Shown here piece after piece: positions 26,518 through 34,764 of a stretch of DNA of 64,000 bases. Origin of the DNA: Methylomonas sp. UP202. Lineage in GTDB: Bacteria; Pseudomonadota; Gammaproteobacteria; Methylococcales; Methylomonadaceae. The translations under genes were made by a program, and so were the position numbers. The stretch's first letter is position 1. Each line of letters starts with the position of its first letter. The notes under the pieces are model-generated. The model searched no databases. It saw only the letters and a program-made list of their open reading frames with translations, and was not told where the DNA came from. The DNA lies in the NCBI RefSeq assembly GCF_029910655.1, contig NZ_CP123897.1, positions 4,143,547 through 4,207,546 of the forward strand, given 5' to 3'.

Positions 26518-27130
26518 ACTCGGACGCCTTTGCAAAAATTGAAAGCGCTGCCCAAGACGGCGCCTTCGGCCACAACCAGCGGCCAACGCCGACTGATCGG
26601 CAATGCCTGGCCGGTAATTACAAGGTCGGTCGCGTCTTGATTTACGGCATGCCGGTTGCGATCGAGCAGCCGCGACACAGCTATCGCACCGGTATCGATC
26701 CTAAAACCGGTAAGCGCTGGGCTTCCAGGCTGGCGGCGCATTACGGCTACTTCTCCGGCACCAAAGGCGCCGACGGCGACCCCGTCGATTGCTTTATCGG
26801 CCCCTACCCACAATCGGAAACCGCCTGGATCATCAATCAGCACGTCGGCGGCGCCTTCGATGAGCACAAGGTCATGCTGTGCTTTCCCGACTATGAGACC
26901 GCGCGCCGCGCCTACCTGGACAGCTACGAGCGCGGCTGGAAGGGCCTGCACAGCCTGGTCAAGGTTTTTCACCGCAGCAACTGCGCTGGTGGCTCAAGAA
27001 CGGCGACCTGAAAAAGGCATTGACCTCTGCCGATCTGGCCGACGCCGATGGGCCGGCCGCCGCCAAGGCCAAAGCCGCGCGCGCCGACGCCGATTATCTG
27101 AAAACACGATCTACCGTCCTGGGGTACTAA
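26514..27130 (+). pseudogene. Pyrophosphatase-like phage protein with a frameshift
   Basis: The first 150 residues match the inorganic-pyrophosphatase-like domain found in Mu-like phage proteins (IEQPRHSYRTGIDPKTGKRWASRLAAHYGYFSGTKGADGDPVDCFIGPYP, FDEHKVMLCFPDYETARRAY). At a run of five T residues (26965-26969) the frame is lost; one more T restores FSPQQLRWWLKNGDLKKAL and continues to a stop at 27130. The family role is unclear, often described from virion gene clusters. The defect is a single-base change or a sequencing error. Confidence 0.65.
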
Positions 27131-27133
27131 ACC

Positions 27134-27886
27134 ATGTTCGAACCCGTCAAAGTCGGCTTCGGCCAATACCTGACCGATTTCTACGCCTCGCTGGTCGCCA
27201 CGACCCAGCCGATGACCGAATACTTGGAGCGAGGCGTTGCCAAGAGCATCGCCTGGGCGCCGTCGAGAATGGTCGATGCCGCCGAAGAAATGCTGGCGGC
27301 CTGGCAGCGCAACGACACCGACAGCGCGCCGACACAGCCGGCCAAGTTGCCGGCCATATTGGTGGCAATGGATCAGAGCTACACGCCGACCGGGCGCGAG
27401 TTTGCAAGGCAGATCGCCAACTCCATGAAGGCCATCATGCCCGGCGACACCAAGCAGCGCCTATTCGGCTTGCGGACTATATTCGGCGACATTCGCGTTC
27501 AACTGGTATTTGCGGCGGCCGATGAGCCGACGGCGCGGTCCCTGGCGGCACAATTTCTCAACTTCATTGACGCGGTACCGAATCGCCGATTTGGCTATTC
27601 GACCACGTTTGCCGGCGTCGGCGAAGACTGGGTAGCGACCATCGAATCGCCGGACATTCCGGCCGTCGCCATTCGTACCGGTATGAAGAACGTGGTCATG
27701 CTGGCGGTGGACATCACAATCAAGGCCCAAGTGCCGCTCTACGACGCGCCCAAGGCCGGCGAGCCGAACGACGGCAAAGGCGTTCCCGGTACCAGTGACC
27801 CGGCCGGCTATCCGGTGGTGATAGAAGTCGATTTCGACGACAAAGCCCTGGACCTCCAGCAAGCAGTTACCGCCAACTCGCCGTAG
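27134..27886 (+). CDS. Putative phage structural protein
   Basis: 250 residues, no signal peptide. The N-terminal third is helical, and the remainder alternates beta strands (RLFGLRTIFGDIRVQLVFAAADEP, FGYSTTFAGVGEDWVATIES, VVMLAVDITIKAQVPLYDAP). This fits a tail or capsid-decoration type fold but I cannot assign a family. It lies three bases after the pyrophosphatase-like gene and before the terminase-like gene, so it belongs to the virion gene group. Confidence 0.45.
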   Translation: MFEPVKVGFGQYLTDFYASLVATTQPMTEYLERGVAKSIAWAPSRMVDAAEEMLAAWQRNDTDSAPTQPAKLPAILVAMDQSYTPTGREFARQIANSMKAIMPGDTKQRLFGLRTIFGDIRVQLVFAAADEPTARSLAAQFLNFIDAVPNRRFGYSTTFAGVGEDWVATIESPDIPAVAIRTGMKNVVMLAVDITIKAQVPLYDAPKAGEPNDGKGVPGTSDPAGYPVVIEVDFDDKALDLQQAVTANSP

Positions 27887-27913
27887 CCTTAATGCACGAA
27901 GCAAATCCTGTCT

Positions 27914-28812
27914 ATGGCAAAACTAACCAAGGATCAATGGGCCGACATCCGCCGCCGCTGGGAAGCCGACGAGCGCGACGGGCATCAATGGCTGGCCGAT
28001 GAACTGACCGCCCAAGGATACGACATCAACCGCGCAACTATCGCCAAGGCTGCCAGTCGGCAGGGCTGGGCCAAGCGCGAGCCTGAAAACGTCAAGTCGA
28101 AAAACGTCACTCTGAGTGGCAAAACGTCACGCGGAAATGTCACTCAGAACGTCACTCTCCGCGACGAAATGTCACTCAAAAATGTCACTCCCGCGCCGAC
28201 CGAAAAACCCGTTCCGGAGGCCATTCCCGAAACGGAATGGGAAGAAGTCGACGAGGCCAATCTGCACGGCAACGCCAAGTATCTACCCGGCTTCGACCGG
28301 CAGGCGCACCTGTTGTGCCGGCTTGGCGCGACAGATGCCGAATTGGCCGAGTTCTTTCGGGTATCGGAGAGAACCGTGAACAACTGGAAGAGGATGTACG
28401 TCACTTTCTTTCAGTCCATCAAGAGCGGGAAAATATGGGCCGACGCCGAGGCGGCCGACGGCCTGTTCCGGCGCGCAACAGGTTTCCGATACACGGAGGT
28501 CAAGACCAAGAAAGTAAGGCCGACGACGGCGAAGGCGGTATCGTGGCGGCCGGCGACGACGACTTGCTGGTCGTGGAAGTGGTGACAACCGAGAAAGAAG
28601 CGCTGCCGGATACGAGCGCGGCCTTCATCTGGCTCAAGAACCGCCGGCCGAAGGATTGGCGCGACAAGATCGAAATCGAGAGTACCGCCAAGCTGGACCC
28701 GGAAATGATGGCACGCATCAAGACGGAATTCGTTGAGAGGATGGCAGCTTCGAGAGCGAGACAGCGGCAGGTTTTGATTGAACGAGGGTATTTGGATGCT
28801 GGGGAACAGTGA
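27914..28812 (+). pseudogene. Second terminase small subunit-like HTH protein, frameshifted
   Basis: The frame from 27914 encodes an N-terminal HTH (WLADELTAQGYDINRATIAKAASRQGWAKRE), a repetitive linker with NVT motifs, and a second HTH (LGATDAELAEFFRVSERTVNNWKRM) with ADGLFRRATGFRYTEV. Near 28500-28515 the coding moves to another frame, giving EALPDTSAAFIWLKNRRPKDWRDKIEIES up to 28812. One missing base explains the change. The whole protein would be about 299 residues and is related to the gene at 26032. The repetitive linker DNA may be a packaging or regulatory site. Confidence 0.65.
28103..28192 (+). repeat. Two 45-bp units carrying six AAYGTCAC sites
   Basis: The sequence AAYGTCACKC (mostly AAYGTCACTC) occurs at 28103, 28123, 28136, 28148, 28168 and 28181. 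The spacings 20-13-12 and 20-13 show a degenerate 45-bp duplication (28103-28147 and 28148-28192). It lies in the linker part of the terminase-like gene, a plausible binding site for that protein. Confidence 0.65.
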
Positions 28813-29273
28813 GAATATCATCTCTGGAGATTGCGGAATTGACGGGTAAAGAGCATAAAAATGTGCTTGCTGACATCAGAAAGATTCTTGATGAGGCCGG
28901 AATATCGACGGCTGAATTTTCAGCAGTCCGAAAGAATAGCCAAAACAAAGACATGCCGTGCTTCAACCCGTCGCGCCGAGAATGCGACTTGGTAGTGTCC
29001 GGGTATTCAGTGAAATACCGACTCGCCATTATCGATCGCTGGCATGATCTGGAATCGAAGCAACAATTACAGATTCCACAAACACTTTCCGAAGCCTTGC
29101 TTTTGGCTGGACGCCTAGCCGCCGAAAAAGAGCAGGCTATCGCGAAAATCGAAGCCGCGCAATTTTGCGCGCCTTGCAAATTACCAAGCGGTCAAACCGC
29201 TCAGGCATACCGACTGCCGCGCCGAGAATGCGATTTTGTTATTTCGAATATATGTAGGCTTGCTCAGATTTGA
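28809..29273 (+). CDS. Rha-family phage regulatory protein
   Basis: 154 residues from GTG 28809, which overlaps the previous stop. The N-terminal domain is Rha-like (ISSLEIAELTGKEHKNVLADIRKILDEAG, then CFNPSRRECDLVVSGYSVKYRLAIIDRWHDLE). The C-terminal part repeats the motif LPRRECDFVIS, so the protein may have a second partial domain or be truncated. Rha proteins interfere with infection of related phages. It is followed closely by a second Rha-like fragment. Confidence 0.65.
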   Translation: MRISSLEIAELTGKEHKNVLADIRKILDEAGISTAEFSAVRKNSQNKDMPCFNPSRRECDLVVSGYSVKYRLAIIDRWHDLESKQQLQIPQTLSEALLLAGRLAAEKEQAIAKIEAAQFCAPCKLPSGQTAQAYRLPRRECDFVISNICRLAQI

Positions 29274-29311
29274 AATCCGAGCAAGATTACAAGGACAACA
29301 TGGGGGGCGGC

Positions 29312-29563
29312 ATGAAAGCAAAGGCCAAAACCAACCTCGCCCTGGTCGAAGTACATGGCCGGAAGTTGACCACGACCAGCTTGGTGATAGCCGAGCAATT
29401 TGGAAGGCCTCATAAAAGCGTTTTACGAAGCTTGGACACGTTGAAAGATCGGCTCAAATTTGTGCCAATCTCCTATAGCGACTCATACGGGCGCGAGCAA
29501 AAACTGTATCAGCTCGACGAGCGCGCGTTTTTGATCGCTACGCCAAGCCAGCCCATAAGTTGA
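29312..29563 (+). pseudogene. Rha-family N-terminal fragment
   Basis: About 83 residues from ATG 29312: LVEVHGRKLTTTSLVIAEQFGRPHKSVLRSLDTL and YSDSYGREQKLYQLDERAFLIA match the start of Rha proteins, which are normally about twice this length. After FLIA the frame ends soon; another frame continues with AHKLIHANAGAVSVLVPVDP. The gene seems to be cut or fused to other phage sequence. Confidence 0.5.
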
Positions 29564-29680
29564 TTCATGCGAATGCCGGCGCGGTGTCGGTTCTCGTACC
29601 TGTTGACCCCCATCAATTCCCTTGTATTCTCATCAATACCTATTAAAATGATAGGTATGGCGGTGATAAAATACCTCAAC

Positions 29681-29968
29681 ATGTCCGATTCGGACGCTCT
29701 CACGATTTTGCGAGAATGCGCGGCGGACGACGGTCGCGTGTTCTTTTCCAAACACGCTATCGACCGCATGATGGAGCGGAAAATCACCCGGCCGCAAGTG
29801 CTTTCATGCCTGGAGAAGGGAAAAATCACGGAATCGCCTTGCCGCGATCCTAAAGGCGATTGGCGGTGTACATTGGAGCATTACACGGCCGGAAGCGTCG
29901 TGACGGTCGCTGTTGCGATCAAGCATAACAATCATGGCGAACGCACGGTGATAGTCACTGTATTTTAA
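29681..29968 (+). CDS. DUF4258-type toxin
   Basis: 95 residues if ATG 29681 is used; ATG 29657 or 29648 would add 8-11 residues, and no clear ribosome site decides. The core FFSKHAIDRMMERKITRPQVLSCLEKGKI, and the C-terminal beta strand AIKHNNHGERTVIVTVF, fit the DUF4258 family, RelE-fold-like toxins that pair with HTH antitoxins. The next gene is such an antitoxin, 17 bases downstream, so the two form a type II toxin-antitoxin pair, the second in this element. Confidence 0.7.
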   Translation: MSDSDALTILRECAADDGRVFFSKHAIDRMMERKITRPQVLSCLEKGKITESPCRDPKGDWRCTLEHYTAGSVVTVAVAIKHNNHGERTVIVTVF

Positions 29969-29985
29969 GCCGGAGGCAAACGATT

Positions 29986-30423
29986 ATGTACCACTACAAA
30001 GACTGCGGACTGGATAATATCTGGCTCGTGAATGGTTACTCCAGTATCGACGACGAAGAGTTCGGCGAATGCGTGTCAATTACCGACACCAGGGGATTGC
30101 ACAAAGCCATCGCGCATGATCTCGTATTCAACAAGCCCACTTTGACCGGAAAGGAATTCAGATTTCTACGCAAGGAATTGGATTTGTCACAAAAAGCGTT
30201 ATCCGACCTTCTGGGCAATGATGAGCAAGCCGTAGCCCGCTGGGAAAAATCCGGCAAGGTGCCAAAATGGGCCGACCGGTTATTGCGGGTTTGCGTCATT
30301 GAGTTCTATGGCGAAAAAACCGGCGTTCGAGAGCTGATTGCCCGTATTCGCGACATTGACGAGCGTAAGCAAGAACGCCAATTGTTCAAGGACGATGCCG
30401 CCGGCTGGAAAAAAGCCGCTTGA
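29986..30423 (+). CDS. HTH antitoxin of the DUF4258 pair
   Basis: 145 residues. The N-terminal 50 residues form a beta-rich, toxin-binding-like part; the middle is an XRE helix-turn-helix (LTGKEFRFLRKELDLSQKALSDLLGNDEQAVARWEKSGKVPKWADRLLRV), the MqsA/HigA2-like arrangement. The C-terminal segment is charged and helical. It should repress its own promoter and neutralise the upstream toxin. GGAGG lies before the ATG. Confidence 0.75.
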   Translation: MYHYKDCGLDNIWLVNGYSSIDDEEFGECVSITDTRGLHKAIAHDLVFNKPTLTGKEFRFLRKELDLSQKALSDLLGNDEQAVARWEKSGKVPKWADRLLRVCVIEFYGEKTGVRELIARIRDIDERKQERQLFKDDAAGWKKAA

Positions 30424-30453
30424 TGCTATCCACGGCGGCTTCGGGGCATTCTG

Positions 30454-30630
30454 ATGAGGCTAGACTTGAACAATCAACTCAATGAGCCGCTATCGTTTCA
30501 AGAAAAACGCGAACTCCAGCGTTTGAACATTCAGCAAAACCAAGTCATTGCCAAAGAGCGCTGGGGCTTATTGCCGAGACCGGAAAGTACAAAGGAGTTT
30601 CTATCTGGTCTATTGCTTAGATTCTGCTAA
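30454..30630 (+). CDS. Small hypothetical protein, 58 residues
   Basis: ATG 30454 follows the antitoxin gene by 30 bases. The product is hydrophilic and glutamine/leucine-rich (NNQLNEPLSFQEKRELQRLNIQQNQ). No family and no strong ribosome site; it could be a chance frame or the start of a broken gene. Confidence 0.3.
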   Translation: MRLDLNNQLNEPLSFQEKRELQRLNIQQNQVIAKERWGLLPRPESTKEFLSGLLLRFC

Positions 30631-30676
30631 CCTACCTTGGCTAACGTCAAAAATAACCGAAAAACATGAGGGAGGT

Positions 30677-30760
30677 ATGCTGATGACTGAATATTCAAAA
30701 TGTCCACATTGCGGATTGCAGTGCATGAGGACTATTGGGGTTGAAACGGTTAGGTTATGA
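30677..30760 (+). CDS. Very small cysteine-pair protein, 27 residues
   Basis: ATG 30677 follows GGGAGG closely and the stop overlaps the next start (ATGA). The peptide holds CPHCGLQC, half of a zinc ribbon, reminiscent of Com-like phage proteins. Kept because of its ribosome site and overlap, but it may not be real. Confidence 0.3.
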   Translation: MLMTEYSKCPHCGLQCMRTIGVETVRL

Positions 30761-31113
30761 AAATGGTAAACATTGAAAAACTGATGGATGAAGTCAGGAC
30801 GCTTTCCAGCGATCAGTTAAAAAGCGTCCGGGAAGAGATCAACCTAATTCTCTCTGGAATCTCTTCCACTGAGCGGCAGTCGTTTGAAGATCTTGTGCCA
30901 ATTGATGTGCCGATCGAGAGTCTAAAAGACTCGGAATCGGGTGTTCTGCAAATACGATTTCCTTATCAGATCGGTTTAAGGCGCAATGTAGGCTGGCGTA
31001 CGATCCAAGTAACACCGGCTGCACAAGCAGTCCTGATACAAATTTTTTCGGAATCGCTTTCTGAGGATTCGATAGCAGGACGTATCCCGCCCAAATCAAC
31101 CACGATCCAATAA
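30757..31113 (+). CDS. Hypothetical protein, 118 residues
   Basis: Starts by overlapping the tiny zinc frame (ATGA). The N-terminal 45 residues form a helix pair (MDEVRTLSSDQLKSVREEINLIL) and the rest is mixed. No family recognised and no membrane segment. It is the last plus-strand gene before a convergent minus-strand membrane gene. Confidence 0.5.
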   Translation: MKMVNIEKLMDEVRTLSSDQLKSVREEINLILSGISSTERQSFEDLVPIDVPIESLKDSESGVLQIRFPYQIGLRRNVGWRTIQVTPAAQAVLIQIFSESLSEDSIAGRIPPKSTTIQ

Positions 31114-31226
31114 AATTACATATTTTATTCATTGCCGTAATACGATGCTAATAAAAGATAAAGTTAGCCAATGATACCCCCCACCATTCCACCAACCTAC
31201 ACCGCTTTTCCGGACTTGCGCAAGTG

Positions 31227-31592
31227 CTACATAATACCGCTTTTTCCGTAGACTAAAGTTACGACAGAACCTAGTAAGCATCCCACTCCGATACCAAGGC
31301 AAATCCAGATCAAATAGTTAGTTGTCTTGCACAAACAGGGAGAAGTTAAAGCAAAAAAGACAAATATCGATCCTGTGGAGATCATCAAAAACATCATCGC
31401 GAGCCACCGCGATTTTACGTCCCGATTCAAAATAAACAGGCGGATTTCTTTGGATAAATTTCCGCCCGGTTCCGACACCCCGAGGATTATTTTTATTCGG
31501 TCGTCGATTTGATCGAGAAGCCCCATCAGCGCATTGAGTAGCGTAAAAGTTCCGCCGACTGCGGCAATAACGATTTCGATATTCGACACCAT
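31227..31592 (-). CDS. Hypothetical membrane protein, 121 residues
   Basis: Minus strand in an otherwise plus-strand region. Three hydrophobic segments (about residues 5-25, 62-82 and 90-112) flank a polar basic loop. No recognised domain. Single small membrane genes on the opposite strand are often phage morons that affect the host surface or exclude other phages, but that is only inferred. Confidence 0.5.
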   Translation of the reverse strand: MVSNIEIVIAAVGGTFTLLNALMGLLDQIDDRIKIILGVSEPGGNLSKEIRLFILNRDVKSRWLAMMFLMISTGSIFVFFALTSPCLCKTTNYLIWICLGIGVGCLLGSVVTLVYGKSGIM

Positions 31593-31771
31593 ATCACCCC
31601 CTAAAACACGCTAGCGTGCCAGCATTGTCGCCCACTTTTATTGTCGGAGCAATTTCCCATAGTTCCCGATCAAACAAAAACCCCTTGACATCCCCACCAC
31701 CCCAGTAGCAGAATGTTTTCGACCCCGGCGCACCGGGGGCGGGATTGAGACCCCGTTTTTTGGAAGTGGCG

Positions 31772-31933
31772 ATGAAAAGCGCCGCATACCCTTGCGGCTT
31801 TTTTGTGCCTGTCATATTGGCTCGGCTTTGCCGCGCCATGTTTGTTATGGCGTGGTTATTTGGGCAGCCGAAAGGCTGGCCGCACCACTTCGCGGTAGTC
31901 TCAACCCACTTAACCACGTCGCCCAACGATTGA
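31772..31933 (+). CDS. Ash/Icd-like small phage protein
   Basis: 53 residues from ATG 31772: a cysteine- and valine-rich start, then LARLCRAMFVMAWLFGQPKGWPHHFAVVSTHLTT. This resembles the N-terminal region of the Ash/Icd-like proteins of P4-type phages (host cell division inhibitor-like). It is shorter than complete members. An alternative start lies at TTG 31745. The match is short, so the call is tentative. Confidence 0.35.
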   Translation: MKSAAYPCGFFVPVILARLCRAMFVMAWLFGQPKGWPHHFAVVSTHLTTSPND

Positions 31934-32222
31934 GACCAATGGGCGGCGGTTTACAGCTTCCAGAAGTGGAGAACCGACATGCACACCCCAACCACGGGCA
32001 AAATTCGCCCAAAATCAATTGATTTCAGCCACCGCATTTTCGACATTGGCGGGAATGCCGATATAGCCTGCTCAATAGAGGAAATCGCCGGCAGAGCCGA
32101 GGCGGTTATCGGAACCGTGCAAGCGCTTTGCATAGCCGGCGAAGACGAAAACGGGCTCGGCAAGATTAATCGCATCGTAAGCGCTCAGCCGTTCCACATC
32201 GCCAGACGTTGCAGGTTATGAT

Positions 32223-33836
32223 TTAATCCAGATCACCGAACGGCAGCAGTTCGTCGATGCGGCTGTTGGGCCAGATGGGGAGTTTTTCCAGGGTGTCTTT
32301 TAGCCAGGCGGCCGGCTCGAGGCCATTGAGTTTGGCGGTGCCTAGCAGGGTTTGAATAACGGCGGCTCGTTGACCGGCGCGTTCCGATCCGGCAAACAAC
32401 CAGTTCTTCTTGCCCAAGGCAATGGGGCGAATGCTGTTTTCGACCGGATTATTGTCGATAGGCAGATCGCCGGTTTCGGCGTAACGGCTTAAGGCAACCC
32501 AGCGTTTCAGGCTGTAGTCGATGGCTTTGGCCGTGGCGGTATTGGGCGCGGTGCGCAAACGGGTTTGCTGTAACCAAGCCTGCAAGTCTGTCAGTAGCGG
32601 CAGGCTTTTTTCGGCGCGTAGCTGTTTGCGCTGGTCAGCTGTCATCTCGCGGCCCTCGGTTTCAATGGCGTACAGTTTGGCGATGCGATTCAGTGCTGCT
32701 TGTGCGATAGGGCTCTGACTGGTTTGCAACAGGTCGAAGAATTTGCGCCGCGCATGCGCCAGGCAGGCCAGTTCGATACACGGCTCTAGCGGGTGTTGCG
32801 ATGCGGGATGGGCACGGGTCGTAGCAAACAGGGCTTTATAGCCCGCATAGTCATCCACCAGTAAATGGCCGCGCCAATCGCCCAGGAACTGCTGCACATG
32901 CCGGCCGCCACGACCGGCTTGATAATCGAAGACGATAAGCTTCGGTCCCGGTTGCAGATCATTGCTGCGATAGGCCCACAGATAGGCTTTCTTGGTTTTA
33001 CCACTGCCGGGATCCAGTTGCGGCACCGGCGTCTCGTCGGCATGTAAGCTATCCCTTTGCAACAAATGCCAAGCCAAGCGGTCGGCTAAGGGCGCTAAAG
33101 CGACACCGAGTCGTCCGACCCAGTCGGCGAGTGTGGAGCGGGACAGGATCACCCCGTCACGGGCGGCGATTTGTTCCAACCGGTACAGCGGCAAATGATC
33201 GAGGTATTTACCGATCAGCACCCAGGTGAGCAAACCGACGGCAGCCATACCGCCATCGATCACCGCCGGTGGAATCGGTGCTGCGGTGATGGTTTCGCAG
33301 GCCCGACAGGCGTATTGCGGACGAATGTGTCGATGCACAAAGAACTTGGCCGGTTCGACGTCCAGTTGCTCGCTGATGTCTTCGCCGACTTTGACCAGGT
33401 CTTTACCGCAGTGGCCACAGGAGCAGGACTCAGGCTCATGGCGATGCTCAATGCGCGGCAGATGCTCAGGCAACGGTTGGCGACCAGCGCGTGGGCGTTT
33501 GGGACGGGCCACGGTATCGCAGGGCTGATCATCCCGGAGTTGTTCGACTTCCTCATCAATCGCTGAGATATCGGAATTCCAGGTTTCCTCGAACACATCC
33601 CGCTGCAACGGGGCCAGACTTTCGTTCTTGCGACTGAAGCGGATGCGTTTGTAATACGCCAGCTCATGGGTCAGCGCGCCGATTTTGAGGTCTTTGGCGT
33701 GAATCGTGGCGTCTTTGGCTTGGATGACTTGGGCATCCTGGGCTGCCTGATCCATCAGCGCCTGAAGCAGGGCCGCCACCTCGGTTTTGGCAGTCGGCTC
33801 CAGGTTCAATTGGTCGAGTTTGGCCAGCGGATTCAT
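32223..33836 (-). CDS. tnpC: IS66 transposase TnpC (copy 2)
   Basis: 537 residues, protein nearly identical to copy 1 (LEPAAW instead of LDPAAW near the C-terminus). Zinc finger CSCGHC and the DDE residues in ADETPVPQL, VDDYAGYKALF and NNPVENSIRP are all present, so it should be active. The start is ATG 33836, equivalent to 24825 in copy 1. Confidence 0.93.
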   Translation of the reverse strand: MNPLAKLDQLNLEPTAKTEVAALLQALMDQAAQDAQVIQAKDATIHAKDLKIGALTHELAYYKRIRFSRKNESLAPLQRDVFEETWNSDISAIDEEVEQLRDDQPCDTVARPKRPRAGRQPLPEHLPRIEHRHEPESCSCGHCGKDLVKVGEDISEQLDVEPAKFFVHRHIRPQYACRACETITAAPIPPAVIDGGMAAVGLLTWVLIGKYLDHLPLYRLEQIAARDGVILSRSTLADWVGRLGVALAPLADRLAWHLLQRDSLHADETPVPQLDPGSGKTKKAYLWAYRSNDLQPGPKLIVFDYQAGRGGRHVQQFLGDWRGHLLVDDYAGYKALFATTRAHPASQHPLEPCIELACLAHARRKFFDLLQTSQSPIAQAALNRIAKLYAIETEGREMTADQRKQLRAEKSLPLLTDLQAWLQQTRLRTAPNTATAKAIDYSLKRWVALSRYAETGDLPIDNNPVENSIRPIALGKKNWLFAGSERAGQRAAVIQTLLGTAKLNGLEPAAWLKDTLEKLPIWPNSRIDELLPFGDLD

Positions 33837-33921
33837 GGGTGAATTATACCGCAATGCCCTATCCAATGCCTTGATATTAGGACATTTTAGGACTTTTTTA
33901 CCGCCGCGTTTTACCTCTGAT

Positions 33922-34272
33922 TCACACCTGCCAGTCGGCTTGGGGCTGGGCGGATAAGCGTTGCCAATCGACTCCAGCAATTAACCAGTGCCATTGCGCC
34001 TGCGTCAGCGCAAACACCGCATCGCCCACCCTGGGCCAGACAAAACTGCCTTGGTGCAAACGGCGCTGACACAGCCAAACCCCATTGCCATCCCACACCA
34101 ACAACCGTAGCCGGTTGCCCGCACGATTACGAAAGATAAACGCCGATCCGGCACACGGGGCATGCCCCAGACTCTGTTGAACAATGGCCGACAAGCCATC
34201 CAAACCACGCCGCATGTCCACCGGCGCCACCGCCAACCAAATCTGCGCGGGATAATCGATCAAGCCAGACAT
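33922..34272 (-). CDS. tnpB: IS66 accessory protein TnpB (copy 2)
   Basis: 116 residues, differing from copy 1 at one position (WPRVGDAV instead of WPKVGDAV). It has the PVDMRRGLDGL and FIFRNRAGNRLRLL motifs of IS66 OrfB and overlaps tnpA. Confidence 0.92.
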   Translation of the reverse strand: MSGLIDYPAQIWLAVAPVDMRRGLDGLSAIVQQSLGHAPCAGSAFIFRNRAGNRLRLLVWDGNGVWLCQRRLHQGSFVWPRVGDAVFALTQAQWHWLIAGVDWQRLSAQPQADWQV

Positions 34273-34571
34273 CGTAACAACTCGGCTACCCAGCCCGCCG
34301 ATACTGAAGACGAAATCTCCAGCCTATAACCGTGGGCATCGGTCAAGACCATAGCCGCAGCTGCGGGTGTCACCACAGAAGCAGGCTCAGGCTGTTCAAT
34401 CTGCACCGGCACCAAAGCGACCGGCTCTACCGCAGGCCGTTTGCGATAGTCGCACAGTCTGGCAGTAAATGTCCGTACATTGATGCCTTCCTGCACGCAA
34501 TACTCAACCTGCGACAAACCACTGCCTTGCCATTCTTCAATATGCTGACGCCATTTCGATGTAACGGCCAT
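34260..34571 (-). CDS. tnpA: IS66 accessory protein TnpA (copy 2)
   Basis: 103 residues with the WRQHIEEWQGSGLSQVEYC helix-turn-helix motif; a few residues differ from copy 1 in the linker (ASVVTPAAAAMVLTDAHGY). First gene of the element's operon. Confidence 0.9.
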   Translation of the reverse strand: MAVTSKWRQHIEEWQGSGLSQVEYCVQEGINVRTFTARLCDYRKRPAVEPVALVPVQIEQPEPASVVTPAAAAMVLTDAHGYRLEISSSVSAGWVAELLRCLA

Positions 34572-34764
34572 CGCTACTCCTGATCAAAAAATCACAGGAT
34601 GCCTCAGGCTGAATGATCTCAACAGGTGGGCGGGATAGAGCCTTACATCGCATCAACCCGGAAACCGTTTACTTTGCGCTGGATAGCGCGCTAAAGGACC
34701 TCAGAGACATTAAAGCGATTGTCTTAGCCTGGACTGACGCCACCGATACCGTTGGAGGTGCAGC

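Larger units (their letters stand above)
32177..34646 (-). mobile_element. IS66-family element, copy 2
   Basis: 2470 bp, same orientation as copy 1. The left end is GTAAGCGCTC and the right end ...GAGCCTTAC, and both sides carry the perfect 8-bp duplication ATCGCATC (32169-32176, 34647-34654). The sequence is almost identical to copy 1 except for a cluster of differences near 32313-32410 that instead match copy 3. Confidence 0.93.

Noticed and set aside
25637..32176. A composite transposon made of IS66 copies 1 and 2
   Set aside because: Each copy has its own, different 8-bp target duplication, which shows independent insertions.
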